This document shows positions 1 to 5,801 of a stretch of DNA of 13,563 nucleotides, piece by piece; the stretch's first letter is position 1; the number at the start of each line of letters is the position of its first letter. A program made the translations under genes and the position numbers. The stretch is taken from NCBI GenBank assembly GCA_020201235.1, contig JAIVHD010000007.1, positions 1 to 13,563 of the forward strand, read 5' to 3'. Below the pieces are notes generated by a model, which searched no databases, was not told where the DNA came from, and saw only the letters and a list, made by a program, of their open reading frames with translations. The DNA comes from Lysobacteraceae bacterium (lineage in GTDB: Bacteria; Pseudomonadota; Gammaproteobacteria; Xanthomonadales; Wenzhouxiangellaceae).

Positions 1-1
1 G

Positions 2-166
2 GTCGGTCGCATGGTGCTCGCAGCCAAGCAGATCGCCGCCAGCGAAGGCATTGCCGAGGAAGGCTACCGGCTGAATTTCAACTGCAACGAAAAGGCCGGC
101 CAGTCGGTCTGGCATATCCACTTGCATTTGCTCGGGGGGCGACAAATGCAGTGGCCGCCTGGCTGA
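2..166 (+). CDS. hinT: HIT-family (HinT-like) nucleotide-binding protein, 3' end only
   Basis: The gene is cut by the left edge of the window, so only the last 54 codons are present. The reading frame carries the histidine triad as HIHLHLLGGR and ends in QMQWPPG, which is the usual C-terminus of bacterial HinT proteins. HinT enzymes are small cytosolic purine nucleoside phosphoramidases, and the triad histidines form the active site that cleaves AMP-linked phosphoramidates. The C-terminus has family-typical length, so the gene is probably intact upstream. The stop codon (164-166) overlaps a GAATAAGCCCG motif resembling the ends of the small mobile elements found later in the window. Family assignment is firm; the exact subfamily is inferred from the tail sequence. 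Confidence 0.88.
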   Translation, partial: VGRMVLAAKQIAASEGIAEEGYRLNFNCNEKAGQSVWHIHLHLLGGRQMQWPPG

Positions 167-265
167 ATAAGCCCGATCTGCCGATGCTGCGGGATGTATA
201 ACGGTGCATGGTCTTTATTAACCTGATCCATCGCCGTGGCCAGACGCTGGCGCAGTGCAGTGTAG

Positions 266-533
266 TTACGAGTCCAACCGGAAGTATTGCCTCATGCAGC
301 TTGTCTTTCAGCGTCTGTGGCAAGGCGTTGGCGCGAAGTCTGTAACCGAGTCTACATCGCACGACAACAACGCAATCCACGGGCGCTGAGAGGCGAGCCC
401 TGCGGGTTCCGGACGAATCCGCCTGCGGCGCTAAAGTGCCTCAACGTAGAATCACGATGACTTCGCCACTTTGCCTTGCAGGCGAATTCGTCCGGAGTCC
501 TGAATGAGGCAATATTTCCGGTTGGACTCGTAA
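266..533. mobile_element. Candidate 268-bp MITE-like element bounded by 30-bp inverted repeats
   Basis: Positions 266-295 and 504-533 are reverse complements at 29 of 30 bases; the single difference is the C/T in GGCAATAYTTCCGG. Such long, nearly identical inverted ends around a short non-coding core are typical of small non-autonomous transposons. No target-site duplication is obvious: the outside bases GTAG and TCTG do not match. It could therefore also be two inverted copies of a dispersed repeat. The ends do not match those of the elements at 11954 and 12451, though they share TCCAACCGG with the inner arm of the latter. No transposase is encoded inside. Confidence 0.6.
408..496. repeat. 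Imperfect 89-base palindrome inside the 266-533 element
   Basis: Arm 408-426 and arm 478-496 are reverse complements at 18 of 19 bases (TCCGGACGAATCCGCCTGC against GCAGGCGAATTCGTCCGGA). A second paired block, AAAGTG at 433-438 with CACTTT at 467-472, continues the stem towards a loop of about 28 bases. G-T pairs extend the base of the stem to 404/500. There is no U-tract after it, so a simple Rho-independent terminator is unlikely. A REP-like hairpin or a folding end of a mobile element fits better. Confidence 0.65.
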
Positions 534-587
534 TCTGGTATGTACGTCAAGCGCGGCGGGAAAGTCGATCAGCGGGTCAGCAGCAGG

Positions 588-1442
588 TCAAGGGTCGCAG
601 GCGTGCGGCGGTGGTTCGCGCGCCTCGACGTGTAGCGTGGTTTCCAGCCGTTCAGCCAGTGCCCGCAGGTCGTCTCGCCCCGGCGGGATCCCGCGTTCCG
701 CAATGCCCTGGGGCGTGATCGTGGTCTGCGCCGTGAAGTAAAAGAGTTTTTTCACCTTCGAACGGTTGACCTGGGTCTGATCGCCGGCCACGGCGAAGCG
801 CGACTGGCGGATTTCAGCCATGCCGAGCAGATTGAACAGTGCGCCCAGCCCGCCCGAGGTCGGCTGCCCGTGGATGCCGCGCATGTTCTCGAAGGCCGTG
901 AAGTCGCCGAAATCGATCAGTTGATAGGTGATGTCCCGCTCGTGGCGCAGGCGCACCGAGGGTTCGGCCAGCGTATCGTGGTAGCTGTAGTGATCTTCGG
1001 CGTCGGACGTGTTGGGCCAGCTGGCGCGCACGCTCAGTACCTGTCTGGCGACCCGCGTGCCAGGCACGATCCGGACGGGCGGGTCGACCTCGACGACGAA
1101 GCGCTGGCCGTGTTCGAGTACCAAGCGCATGCTCACCGGTGCCTGGTCGAACCGTTGGCCGGTAACGTCCAGCCAGGCTTGGAAAAATCTCTCCGGCTGA
1201 ACCTGAAAGGTGCCGGAACGTTCGGTTAGTTGCGGTCTTTGAGCCAGGGCAAATAAAAAGTCGGCCACGAATCGCAACTGATTGGTGGTCGCCGCGATGT
1301 CATAACCCTTGATTGCGGCCATCACTTCGCGCATGTCTTCGGTCTCGACCAGGACGTGTCGGCACTGCTCCGCGCCCGCTGTCGCGGTCGTGTCCACAAG
1401 CGCCAGCAACAGCGCGCCTGCAAACCAGTATCTTGCGGCCAT
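588..1442 (-). CDS. Exported protein of unknown function (284 aa)
   Basis: I chose the ATG at 1442 because it begins a good Sec signal peptide: MAAR, then a hydrophobic run FAGALLLALV, then a probable cleavage after TAGA near residue 24. An AGGG lies a few bases upstream. The frame stays open upstream to 1664, but that stretch is arginine- and proline-rich and looks non-coding. The mature part is soluble, with no further membrane segment. It has only two cysteines (27 and 282), which could pair in the periplasm. I do not recognise the family. The central part is rich in short alternating hydrophobic strands, suggesting a beta-rich fold. It is divergent from miaB and has no partner gene beside it. 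Its 3' end faces the repeat element at 266-533. Confidence 0.75.
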   Translation of the reverse strand: MAARYWFAGALLLALVDTTATAGAEQCRHVLVETEDMREVMAAIKGYDIAATTNQLRFVADFLFALAQRPQLTERSGTFQVQPERFFQAWLDVTGQRFDQAPVSMRLVLEHGQRFVVEVDPPVRIVPGTRVARQVLSVRASWPNTSDAEDHYSYHDTLAEPSVRLRHERDITYQLIDFGDFTAFENMRGIHGQPTSGGLGALFNLLGMAEIRQSRFAVAGDQTQVNRSKVKKLFYFTAQTTITPQGIAERGIPPGRDDLRALAERLETTLHVEAREPPPHACDP

Positions 1443-1561
1443 TTCAGACCCTGAATGAGGTCGACAGGTGACAGCATACATCTGCCGAGGCGGTATCTGC
1501 ATGAAACGCTGCCAACGCGACCACCCCGGCCACAGGAGCGGTCGACCCCCGCGACGGCAGG

Positions 1562-1577
1562 GTGGCGAATAAGGCGG
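1562..1577 (+). repeat. Solo copy of the GAATAAGSCGG terminal motif
   Basis: GTGGCGAATAAGGCGG matches the outer ends of the two elements at 11954-12133 and 12451-12748 (GGTGAATAAGCCGGG and relatives). No inverted partner is visible nearby, so it may be a degenerate solo end or chance similarity. It lies in the divergent region between the exported protein gene and miaB. Confidence 0.35.
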
Positions 1578-1622
1578 TTGAAGGCGAATGCGCGGCGGAT
1601 GGCGTGCGCGGGATCGGTATTC

Positions 1623-1631
1623 TGATAAAAT
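1623..1631 (+). promoter_or_regulatory. Extended -10 promoter element for miaB
   Basis: TGATAAAAT fits an extended -10 box (TGn followed by TAAAAT, one base from TATAAT). Transcription would start near 1638, giving a leader of about 26 bases before the miaB ATG at 1664. No convincing -35 box is seen at the usual spacing, which is tolerated with an extended -10. It would serve the whole miaB-phoH-ybeY-corC run. Confidence 0.45.
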
Positions 1632-1663
1632 CATGGGCTTATTTCGAAAACGATCCGCATCCA

Positions 1664-3001
1664 ATGCCCGGCAAGCTCTACATCAAGACCCACGGCTGTC
1701 AAATGAACGAATACGACTCCGATCGTATGGCCGAGGTGCTTGCGACATCGCACGGAATGGAGTTGACCGACGATGAGCACGCCGCCGATGTTATTTTGGT
1801 TAACACCTGCTCGATTCGTGAAAAGGCCCAGGAGAAGGTTTTTTCGCAACTCGGTCGATGGCGGCCGCTGAAGCAGAAACGGCCCGACCTGGTCATCGGC
1901 GTGGCCGGCTGCGTGGCCAGCCAGGAAGGCGAGGGCATTCTTAAGCGTGCACCGTTCGTCGATCTGGTGTTCGGGCCGCAGACCATACACCGGCTTCCGG
2001 CCATGCTCGACCAGGTTCGCGGCAGCGGCACACCGTCGGTGGATATCAGTTTTCCGGAGATCGAGAAATTCGATCACCTGCCGCCGCCTGGCGCGCACGG
2101 TCCGAGCGCATTCGTCTCGATCATGGAAGGCTGCTCGAAGTACTGCTCGTTCTGCGTCGTGCCGTACACCCGAGGCGAGGAAGTCAGCCGGCCGCTGGAC
2201 GATGTGATTGCCGAAGTCGCCGGGCTCGAAGCCCAGGGCGTCCGCGAAATTAACCTGCTCGGGCAAAACGTCAACGCCTACCAGGGGCCGATGCACGACG
2301 GCGGCTCGGCCGACCTGGCGATGCTGATTCGCTTTGTCGCGGCCTTCGACGGCATTGAGCGGATTCGATTCACGACCTCGCACCCGGTCGAATTCTCAGA
2401 CCGCCTGATCGAGGCATTCGCCGATACCCCGAAACTGGCCAACTACCTGCATTTGCCGGTGCAGTCGGGTTCGGATCGCATTCTTGCGCTGATGAAGCGC
2501 GGCCATACGGCCCTGGAATACAAGGACAGGATTCGCCGATTGCGTCTGGTTCGCCCGGAGATTTCCTTGTCTTCGGATTTCATTGTCGGGTTCCCGGGCG
2601 AGACGGCGGCTGATTTCGAGCAAACCATGAAGCTGATCCGCGACCTCAACTTCGACCAGAGCTTCAGCTTTGTTTATTCCGCCCGTCCAGGCACACCGGC
2701 GGCGGGATTGCCGGATACGGTGCCGATGGCGGAAAAAAAGCAGCGCTTGAGAAACCTGCAGGATCAAATCAACGCGCAGGCGCGCTCGATTTCCGAGGCC
2801 ATGGTCGGGACCACGCAGCGGGTTCTGGTCGAAGGCCCGAGCCGCAGGGACAGCGGCGAACTGGCCGGGCGTACCGAGAACAACCGGGTGGTCAATTTCC
2901 CGGGTTCGGGCACCATGGTCGGTCAGTTTGTCGACTTGCAGATTACCGCAGCACGGGCCAATTCGCTGCGCGGTCGGGTTGCGGCCCGCGACGTGGCCTG
3001 A
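1664..3001 (+). CDS. miaB: tRNA-2-methylthio-N6-isopentenyladenosine synthase MiaB
   Basis: This cytosolic radical-SAM methylthiotransferase converts i6A37 to ms2i6A37 in tRNAs reading UNN codons. The N-terminal domain has the three cysteines of the auxiliary 4Fe-4S cluster: Cys12 (KTHGCQMN), Cys49 (NTCSIRE) and Cys83 (GVAGCVA). The radical-SAM cluster is Cys157/161/164 in [18 protein letters not shown]. The C-terminal ~65 residues fit a TRAM domain for tRNA binding. The product is 445 aa, close to the usual 440-475. I chose the ATG at 1664 because [15 protein letters not shown] aligns with family N-termini; the frame is open to a GTG at 1562, but that extension is non-conserved. There is no strong Shine-Dalgarno. 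The stop abuts the phoH start. Confidence 0.97.
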   Translation: MPGKLYIKTHGCQMNEYDSDRMAEVLATSHGMELTDDEHAADVILVNTCSIREKAQEKVFSQLGRWRPLKQKRPDLVIGVAGCVASQEGEGILKRAPFVDLVFGPQTIHRLPAMLDQVRGSGTPSVDISFPEIEKFDHLPPPGAHGPSAFVSIMEGCSKYCSFCVVPYTRGEEVSRPLDDVIAEVAGLEAQGVREINLLGQNVNAYQGPMHDGGSADLAMLIRFVAAFDGIERIRFTTSHPVEFSDRLIEAFADTPKLANYLHLPVQSGSDRILALMKRGHTALEYKDRIRRLRLVRPEISLSSDFIVGFPGETAADFEQTMKLIRDLNFDQSFSFVYSARPGTPAAGLPDTVPMAEKKQRLRNLQDQINAQARSISEAMVGTTQRVLVEGPSRRDSGELAGRTENNRVVNFPGSGTMVGQFVDLQITAARANSLRGRVAARDVA

Positions 3002-3991
3002 ATGAACGCTGCGACGTCTACTCCGGTAACGATCGAACTCGAGCCTGCCGATAACCAGCGGCTCGCCAACCTGTGCGGTCCATTCGACGAGCACCTGAGG
3101 CTGATCGAAAAGCGGCTTGGCGTGGATATTCATTCCAGGGGAAATCTGTTTGCCATCGAAGGCGATGTCGACGCTACGCGCGCGGCCCGTCGTCTGTTGC
3201 GCAAACTCTTTCGCCAGACCGAACGCGAAGTCCTGACTCCGGCGCTGGTCAACCTCAGCCTGCAGGCTTCCGGCCTGGACGATGCCGCCGACGATCTGAC
3301 CGAAGTCTCGATTCGCACGCGTCGCGGCCTGATCCGGGCGCGCGGCCCCAACCAGCGTCGTTACCTCGAGCGAATCGCCCGCGATGATATTAATTTCGGC
3401 GTCGGACCGGCCGGCACCGGCAAGACCTTTCTGGCCGTTGCCTGTGCCGTCGATGCGCTCGAATCCGATCGGGTCCAGCGTATCGTGCTGGTGCGCCCGG
3501 CGGTCGAGGCCGGCGAGCGGCTGGGGTTTTTGCCCGGCGATCTTTCGCAGAAAGTCGATCCCTATCTTCGCCCGCTCTACGATGCGCTGTATGAAATGAT
3601 GGGTTTTGAGCAGGTCGGACGCTTGATCGAGCGCAATGTCATCGAGGTCGCGCCACTGGCCTATATGCGCGGGCGCACGCTTAGCGACGCCTACGTAATC
3701 CTCGACGAGGCCCAAAACACCACGCCGGAGCAGATGAAGATGTTCCTGACGCGTATCGGCTTTGGCTCCAAGGCCGTGATCACCGGCGATTTGACCCAGA
3801 TCGATCTGCCGCCCAAAAGTTTGTCCGGACTAAAGCAAGCCATCGGTCTGCTACGCGATGTCGAAGGCGTCAGTCAGACATTTTTCGACGCTCGCGACGT
3901 CGTGCGTCATCCGATCGTGCGGCGAATTGTCGAGGCCTACGAAAAAGCATCCGAAAATCAACCACCGGACCCCAATCACTATGCACGTTGA
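3002..3991 (+). CDS. ybeZ: PhoH-like ATPase (YbeZ)
   Basis: PhoH/YbeZ is a cytosolic P-loop NTPase related to superfamily I helicases. It partners with the RNase YbeY in ribosome and RNA quality control. The Walker A motif GPAGTGKT is at residues 135-142 and the Walker B motif is ILDEAQN around 233-239. The family block RPAVEAGERLGFLPGDLSQKVDPY lies between them, and TGDLTQIDLP follows. The N-terminal ~110 residues form the usual KH-like part. The length, 329 aa, is typical. The ATG directly follows the miaB stop codon and the 3' end overlaps ybeY by 11 bases, which implies co-translation of the two partners. Confidence 0.96.
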   Translation: MNAATSTPVTIELEPADNQRLANLCGPFDEHLRLIEKRLGVDIHSRGNLFAIEGDVDATRAARRLLRKLFRQTEREVLTPALVNLSLQASGLDDAADDLTEVSIRTRRGLIRARGPNQRRYLERIARDDINFGVGPAGTGKTFLAVACAVDALESDRVQRIVLVRPAVEAGERLGFLPGDLSQKVDPYLRPLYDALYEMMGFEQVGRLIERNVIEVAPLAYMRGRTLSDAYVILDEAQNTTPEQMKMFLTRIGFGSKAVITGDLTQIDLPPKSLSGLKQAIGLLRDVEGVSQTFFDARDVVRHPIVRRIVEAYEKASENQPPDPNHYAR

Positions 3992-4454
3992 AATTCAGCG
4001 CCAGATCGAGCTACCGGGGATTCCAGACAATCAGACCCTGTCCCGCTTTGTTGCGGCCGTCATATCGGGCAATGATTCCGGCGCGCTTTGCCTCCGAATC
4101 GTCGATGAGGCCGAAGGCCGCGCGCTCAACCTGCAATGGCGCGGCAAGGACTACGCCACCAACGTGCTGAGTTTCGCCGCCGGAACGCCGGTCGGGGTTC
4201 CAGCGGCCGCCGTGCCGAATCTGCTCGGCGACATCGTCCTGTGCGCGCCGGTCATTGCCCGTGAGGCGCAAATGCAGGGTAAGGCGCTGGAGCATCATTG
4301 GGCCCATTTAATCGTACACGGCATTTTGCATTTACGCGGCCATGACCATGTCGAACCGCATTCGGCGGCCTTAATGGAGCAGGTCGAGCGTGATTGCCTG
4401 GCGCAACTGGCCATTCCCGACCCATACGCAGACGAGTCCGACCTTGGATCCTGA
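3981..4454 (+). CDS. ybeY: Endoribonuclease YbeY (16S rRNA maturation)
   Basis: YbeY is a metal-dependent single-strand endoribonuclease needed for 16S rRNA 3'-end maturation and 70S ribosome quality control. The UPF0054 signature is intact: HGILHLRGHDH with metal ligands His113, His117 and His123. The upstream block NVLSFAAG is the usual family motif that precedes the metal site. The start at 3981 (MHVEIQRQ) overlaps the 3' end of phoH by 11 bases and gives 157 aa, the normal size. The frame is open further upstream inside phoH, but that part is non-conserved. Confidence 0.96.
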   Translation: MHVEIQRQIELPGIPDNQTLSRFVAAVISGNDSGALCLRIVDEAEGRALNLQWRGKDYATNVLSFAAGTPVGVPAAAVPNLLGDIVLCAPVIAREAQMQGKALEHHWAHLIVHGILHLRGHDHVEPHSAALMEQVERDCLAQLAIPDPYADESDLGS

Positions 4455-4478
4455 CCGGCGCGAAGCGCATATGAACTC

Positions 4479-5336
4479 ATGAACGAAGACCCAAACAGTA
4501 CCAACGGCTCCGGGGGCCGAACCTGGCTGGAAAGGCTAGGGCGCATGTTCGGCGCAGACCCCCAGAGCCGTGAAGATCTGCTCGAGCTTCTACACGAAGC
4601 GGCCGAGCGCGGTCTGATCGAGGCCGAAACCCTGAAGATGATCGACGGTGCACTTGAAGTCGACGAACTGCAGGTCCGGGACGCTATGATCCCGCGTTCC
4701 CAGATGGTTGTGATCCACAAAGGCGATACGCTGGATGAAATTCTGCCGCTGATCATTGAGTCCGGCCACTCGCGTTTTCCGGTGGTCGGAGAGGACAAGG
4801 ATGAAATTCAGGGGATTCTGCTTGCCAAGGATCTGTTGCAACTGGTGACTCGTGATGCCGAGTTGAAGCTGGAGCTCCACGACCTGGTCCGCGCACCGGT
4901 CATCATTCCAGAGTCCAAGCGCCTGAATGTGTTGTTGCGCGAATTTCGCCTGAGCAAGAATCACATGGCGATCGTGGTTGATGAATACGGCGGCGTTGCC
5001 GGGCTGATCACGATTGAGGATGTACTCGAGGAAATCGTTGGCGATATCGACGATGAGCATGACGCAGAGACGACCCAGGACATTCTGCCGATCAGCGACG
5101 ACCACTTTCTGGTCCAGGCGTTGACGATGATCGAGGATTTCAACGAAGCGTTCGGCTCGGAGTTCAGCGACGAGGAGTTTGACACCATCGGCGGGCTGGT
5201 GGTGTCGGAATTCGGTCGGGTCCCCGAAGTTGGCGAAAGCGTTGATCTGGGCGGCTGGCAATTCGAAGTGACCGCAGCCGACGAACGTCGCCTGCATGCC
5301 ATGGAAGTTCGGCTAGTGGACCATGCGGCTGATTAA
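4479..5336 (+). CDS. corC: CBS-domain protein CorC/YbeX
   Basis: CorC/YbeX proteins are soluble paired-CBS proteins linked to magnesium/cobalt efflux and, in E. coli, to ribosome metabolism. Two CBS repeats are visible: residues ~69-125 (MIPRSQMVVI... HSRFPVVGED) and ~135-192 (NHMAIVVDEYGGVAGLITIEDVLEEIVGDI). A C-terminal transporter-associated domain follows at ~205-280. No DUF21 membrane domain is present, as expected for CorC. The length, 285 aa, is close to the ~292 aa of E. coli. The gene lies 24 bases after ybeY. Its normal downstream partner lnt (apolipoprotein N-acyltransferase) is missing. Bases 2-3 of the stop codon are the first bases of a 33-base repeat shared with the element at 12451. 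Confidence 0.94.
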   Translation: MNEDPNSTNGSGGRTWLERLGRMFGADPQSREDLLELLHEAAERGLIEAETLKMIDGALEVDELQVRDAMIPRSQMVVIHKGDTLDEILPLIIESGHSRFPVVGEDKDEIQGILLAKDLLQLVTRDAELKLELHDLVRAPVIIPESKRLNVLLREFRLSKNHMAIVVDEYGGVAGLITIEDVLEEIVGDIDDEHDAETTQDILPISDDHFLVQALTMIEDFNEAFGSEFSDEEFDTIGGLVVSEFGRVPEVGESVDLGGWQFEVTAADERRLHAMEVRLVDHAAD

Positions 5337-5667
5337 GATCGAAAAATCTGACTCCAACCGGCTTTCCATCGTCGGTGCGATCACCTCGATTATGAAGGAG
5401 GCCGAATACGAGCACATGGGCACCTGGTATGACGTGATCGGGAACGACAGTAACGAGCCGGACTATTTCGTTGTCTCGCACTACAATAATTTCGCCGCCC
5501 TGGACGAGGACCGGGTTGGTGCCTACAAGTCTGTCTCCGACGCCGCGGGCGAAGAACGCGCCGACGAACTTTGGGAACAATTCGGTAATGCGCTGCATGA
5601 TGACTGGGAATATTCAAGCCAGCTGTTGCGCCGTGATGTCGAGTTGAGCCACAGCGGCGACGACTGA
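5323..5667 (+). CDS. Small orphan protein, possibly N-terminally truncated by a repeat junction (114 aa)
   Basis: The ATG overlaps the last 14 bases of corC, so it may be translationally coupled. The product is acidic and soluble with no signal peptide. The part from about residue 28 (HMGTWYDVI... DYFVVSHYNNFAALDEDR... ERADELWEQFGNAL) resembles the C-terminal half of uncharacterised proteobacterial proteins of roughly 180-220 aa, which usually carry a signal peptide and an N-terminal half; this is from memory and only family-level. Codons 5-15 (KIEKSDSNRLS) are exactly the 33-base sequence found in the element at 12451-12748. The N-terminus may therefore be repeat-derived and the gene a truncated remnant. 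No strong Shine-Dalgarno is present. Confidence 0.6.
   Translation: MRLIKIEKSDSNRLSIVGAITSIMKEAEYEHMGTWYDVIGNDSNEPDYFVVSHYNNFAALDEDRVGAYKSVSDAAGEERADELWEQFGNALHDDWEYSSQLLRRDVELSHSGDD
5335..5367 (+). repeat. 33-base exact copy of an element arm (partner 12644-12676)
   Basis: This segment is identical, in the same orientation, to 12644-12676 inside the palindromic element downstream of the DUF2909-type gene. It begins with AAGATCGAAAAATCTG and ends with CCGGCTTTCC. It starts within the corC stop codon and spans exactly 11 codons of the following gene. Flanking bases on either side do not match. An exact 33-base match in 13.5 kb is far beyond chance. Confidence 0.93.
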
Positions 5668-5743
5668 AATCGCAGGGCCGCGAGCGGTCGGCACGGCGTC
5701 ATGCCCCGTCGGCCGTAATTTTCGGTATTGCGAGTCTTGCAAG

Positions 5744-5774
5744 AAAATGGCCCGGGATTCCGGGCCATTTTTTT
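5744..5774 (+). terminator. Rho-independent terminator
   Basis: A perfect 12-bp stem (AAAATGGCCCGG with CCGGGCCATTTT), a GATT loop and a run of seven T (5768-5774) form a strong terminator for the plus-strand miaB cluster. The opposite strand reads only four T after the stem, so it may also stop gcvP transcription, more weakly. It sits between the convergent 5323 gene and gcvP. Confidence 0.95.
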
Positions 5775-5801
5775 ACTAATGCTGTCGGGACCGCTTCGGA
5801 T

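Larger units (their letters stand above)
167..587. other. 421-base gap without a supported gene, containing inverted repeats
   Basis: Open frames here are short, mutually overlapping and resemble no family I know. The clear content is an outer inverted repeat (266-295 with 504-533) and an inner one (408-426 with 478-496), both described separately. One minus-strand frame between about 265 and 167 reads like protein (TALRQRLATAMDQVNK), but it has no start, is interrupted by a stop inside the outer repeat and runs into the antisense of the HIT gene. It could be a decayed gene remnant. I see no tRNA, clear promoter or T-tailed terminator. Confidence 0.6.

Noticed and set aside
167..265. Protein-coding remnant on the minus strand (TALRQRLATAMDQVNK...)
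   Set aside because: It reads like protein for about 35 residues, but it has no start, meets a stop inside the inverted repeat and runs antisense through the HIT gene. I could not assign a family.
408..496. Integron attC-like site
   Set aside because: The palindrome is of the right size, but the required GTTRRRY/RYYYAAC core sites are not at its ends, and no integrase or cassette array is present.
163..1577. A large transposon bounded by the two solo GAATAAG motifs and carrying the exported protein gene
   Set aside because: Both motifs point the same way, so they cannot be inverted ends of one element, and the left copy is only a partial match.
1562..1663. Longer MiaB starting at the GTG 1562
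   Set aside because: The 34 added residues include the repeat motif and are unlike MiaB N-termini, and the probable promoter lies inside this stretch.
1443..1664. N-terminal extension of the exported protein up to 1664
   Set aside because: The extension is Arg/Pro-rich and would hide the clear signal peptide starting at 1442. It overlaps the miaB promoter region.
2396..3715. Long minus-strand open frame across miaB/phoH
   Set aside because: It is the antisense shadow of two well-conserved genes in GC-rich DNA and resembles no family. The same holds for the other antisense frames over ybeY, corC and gcvP.
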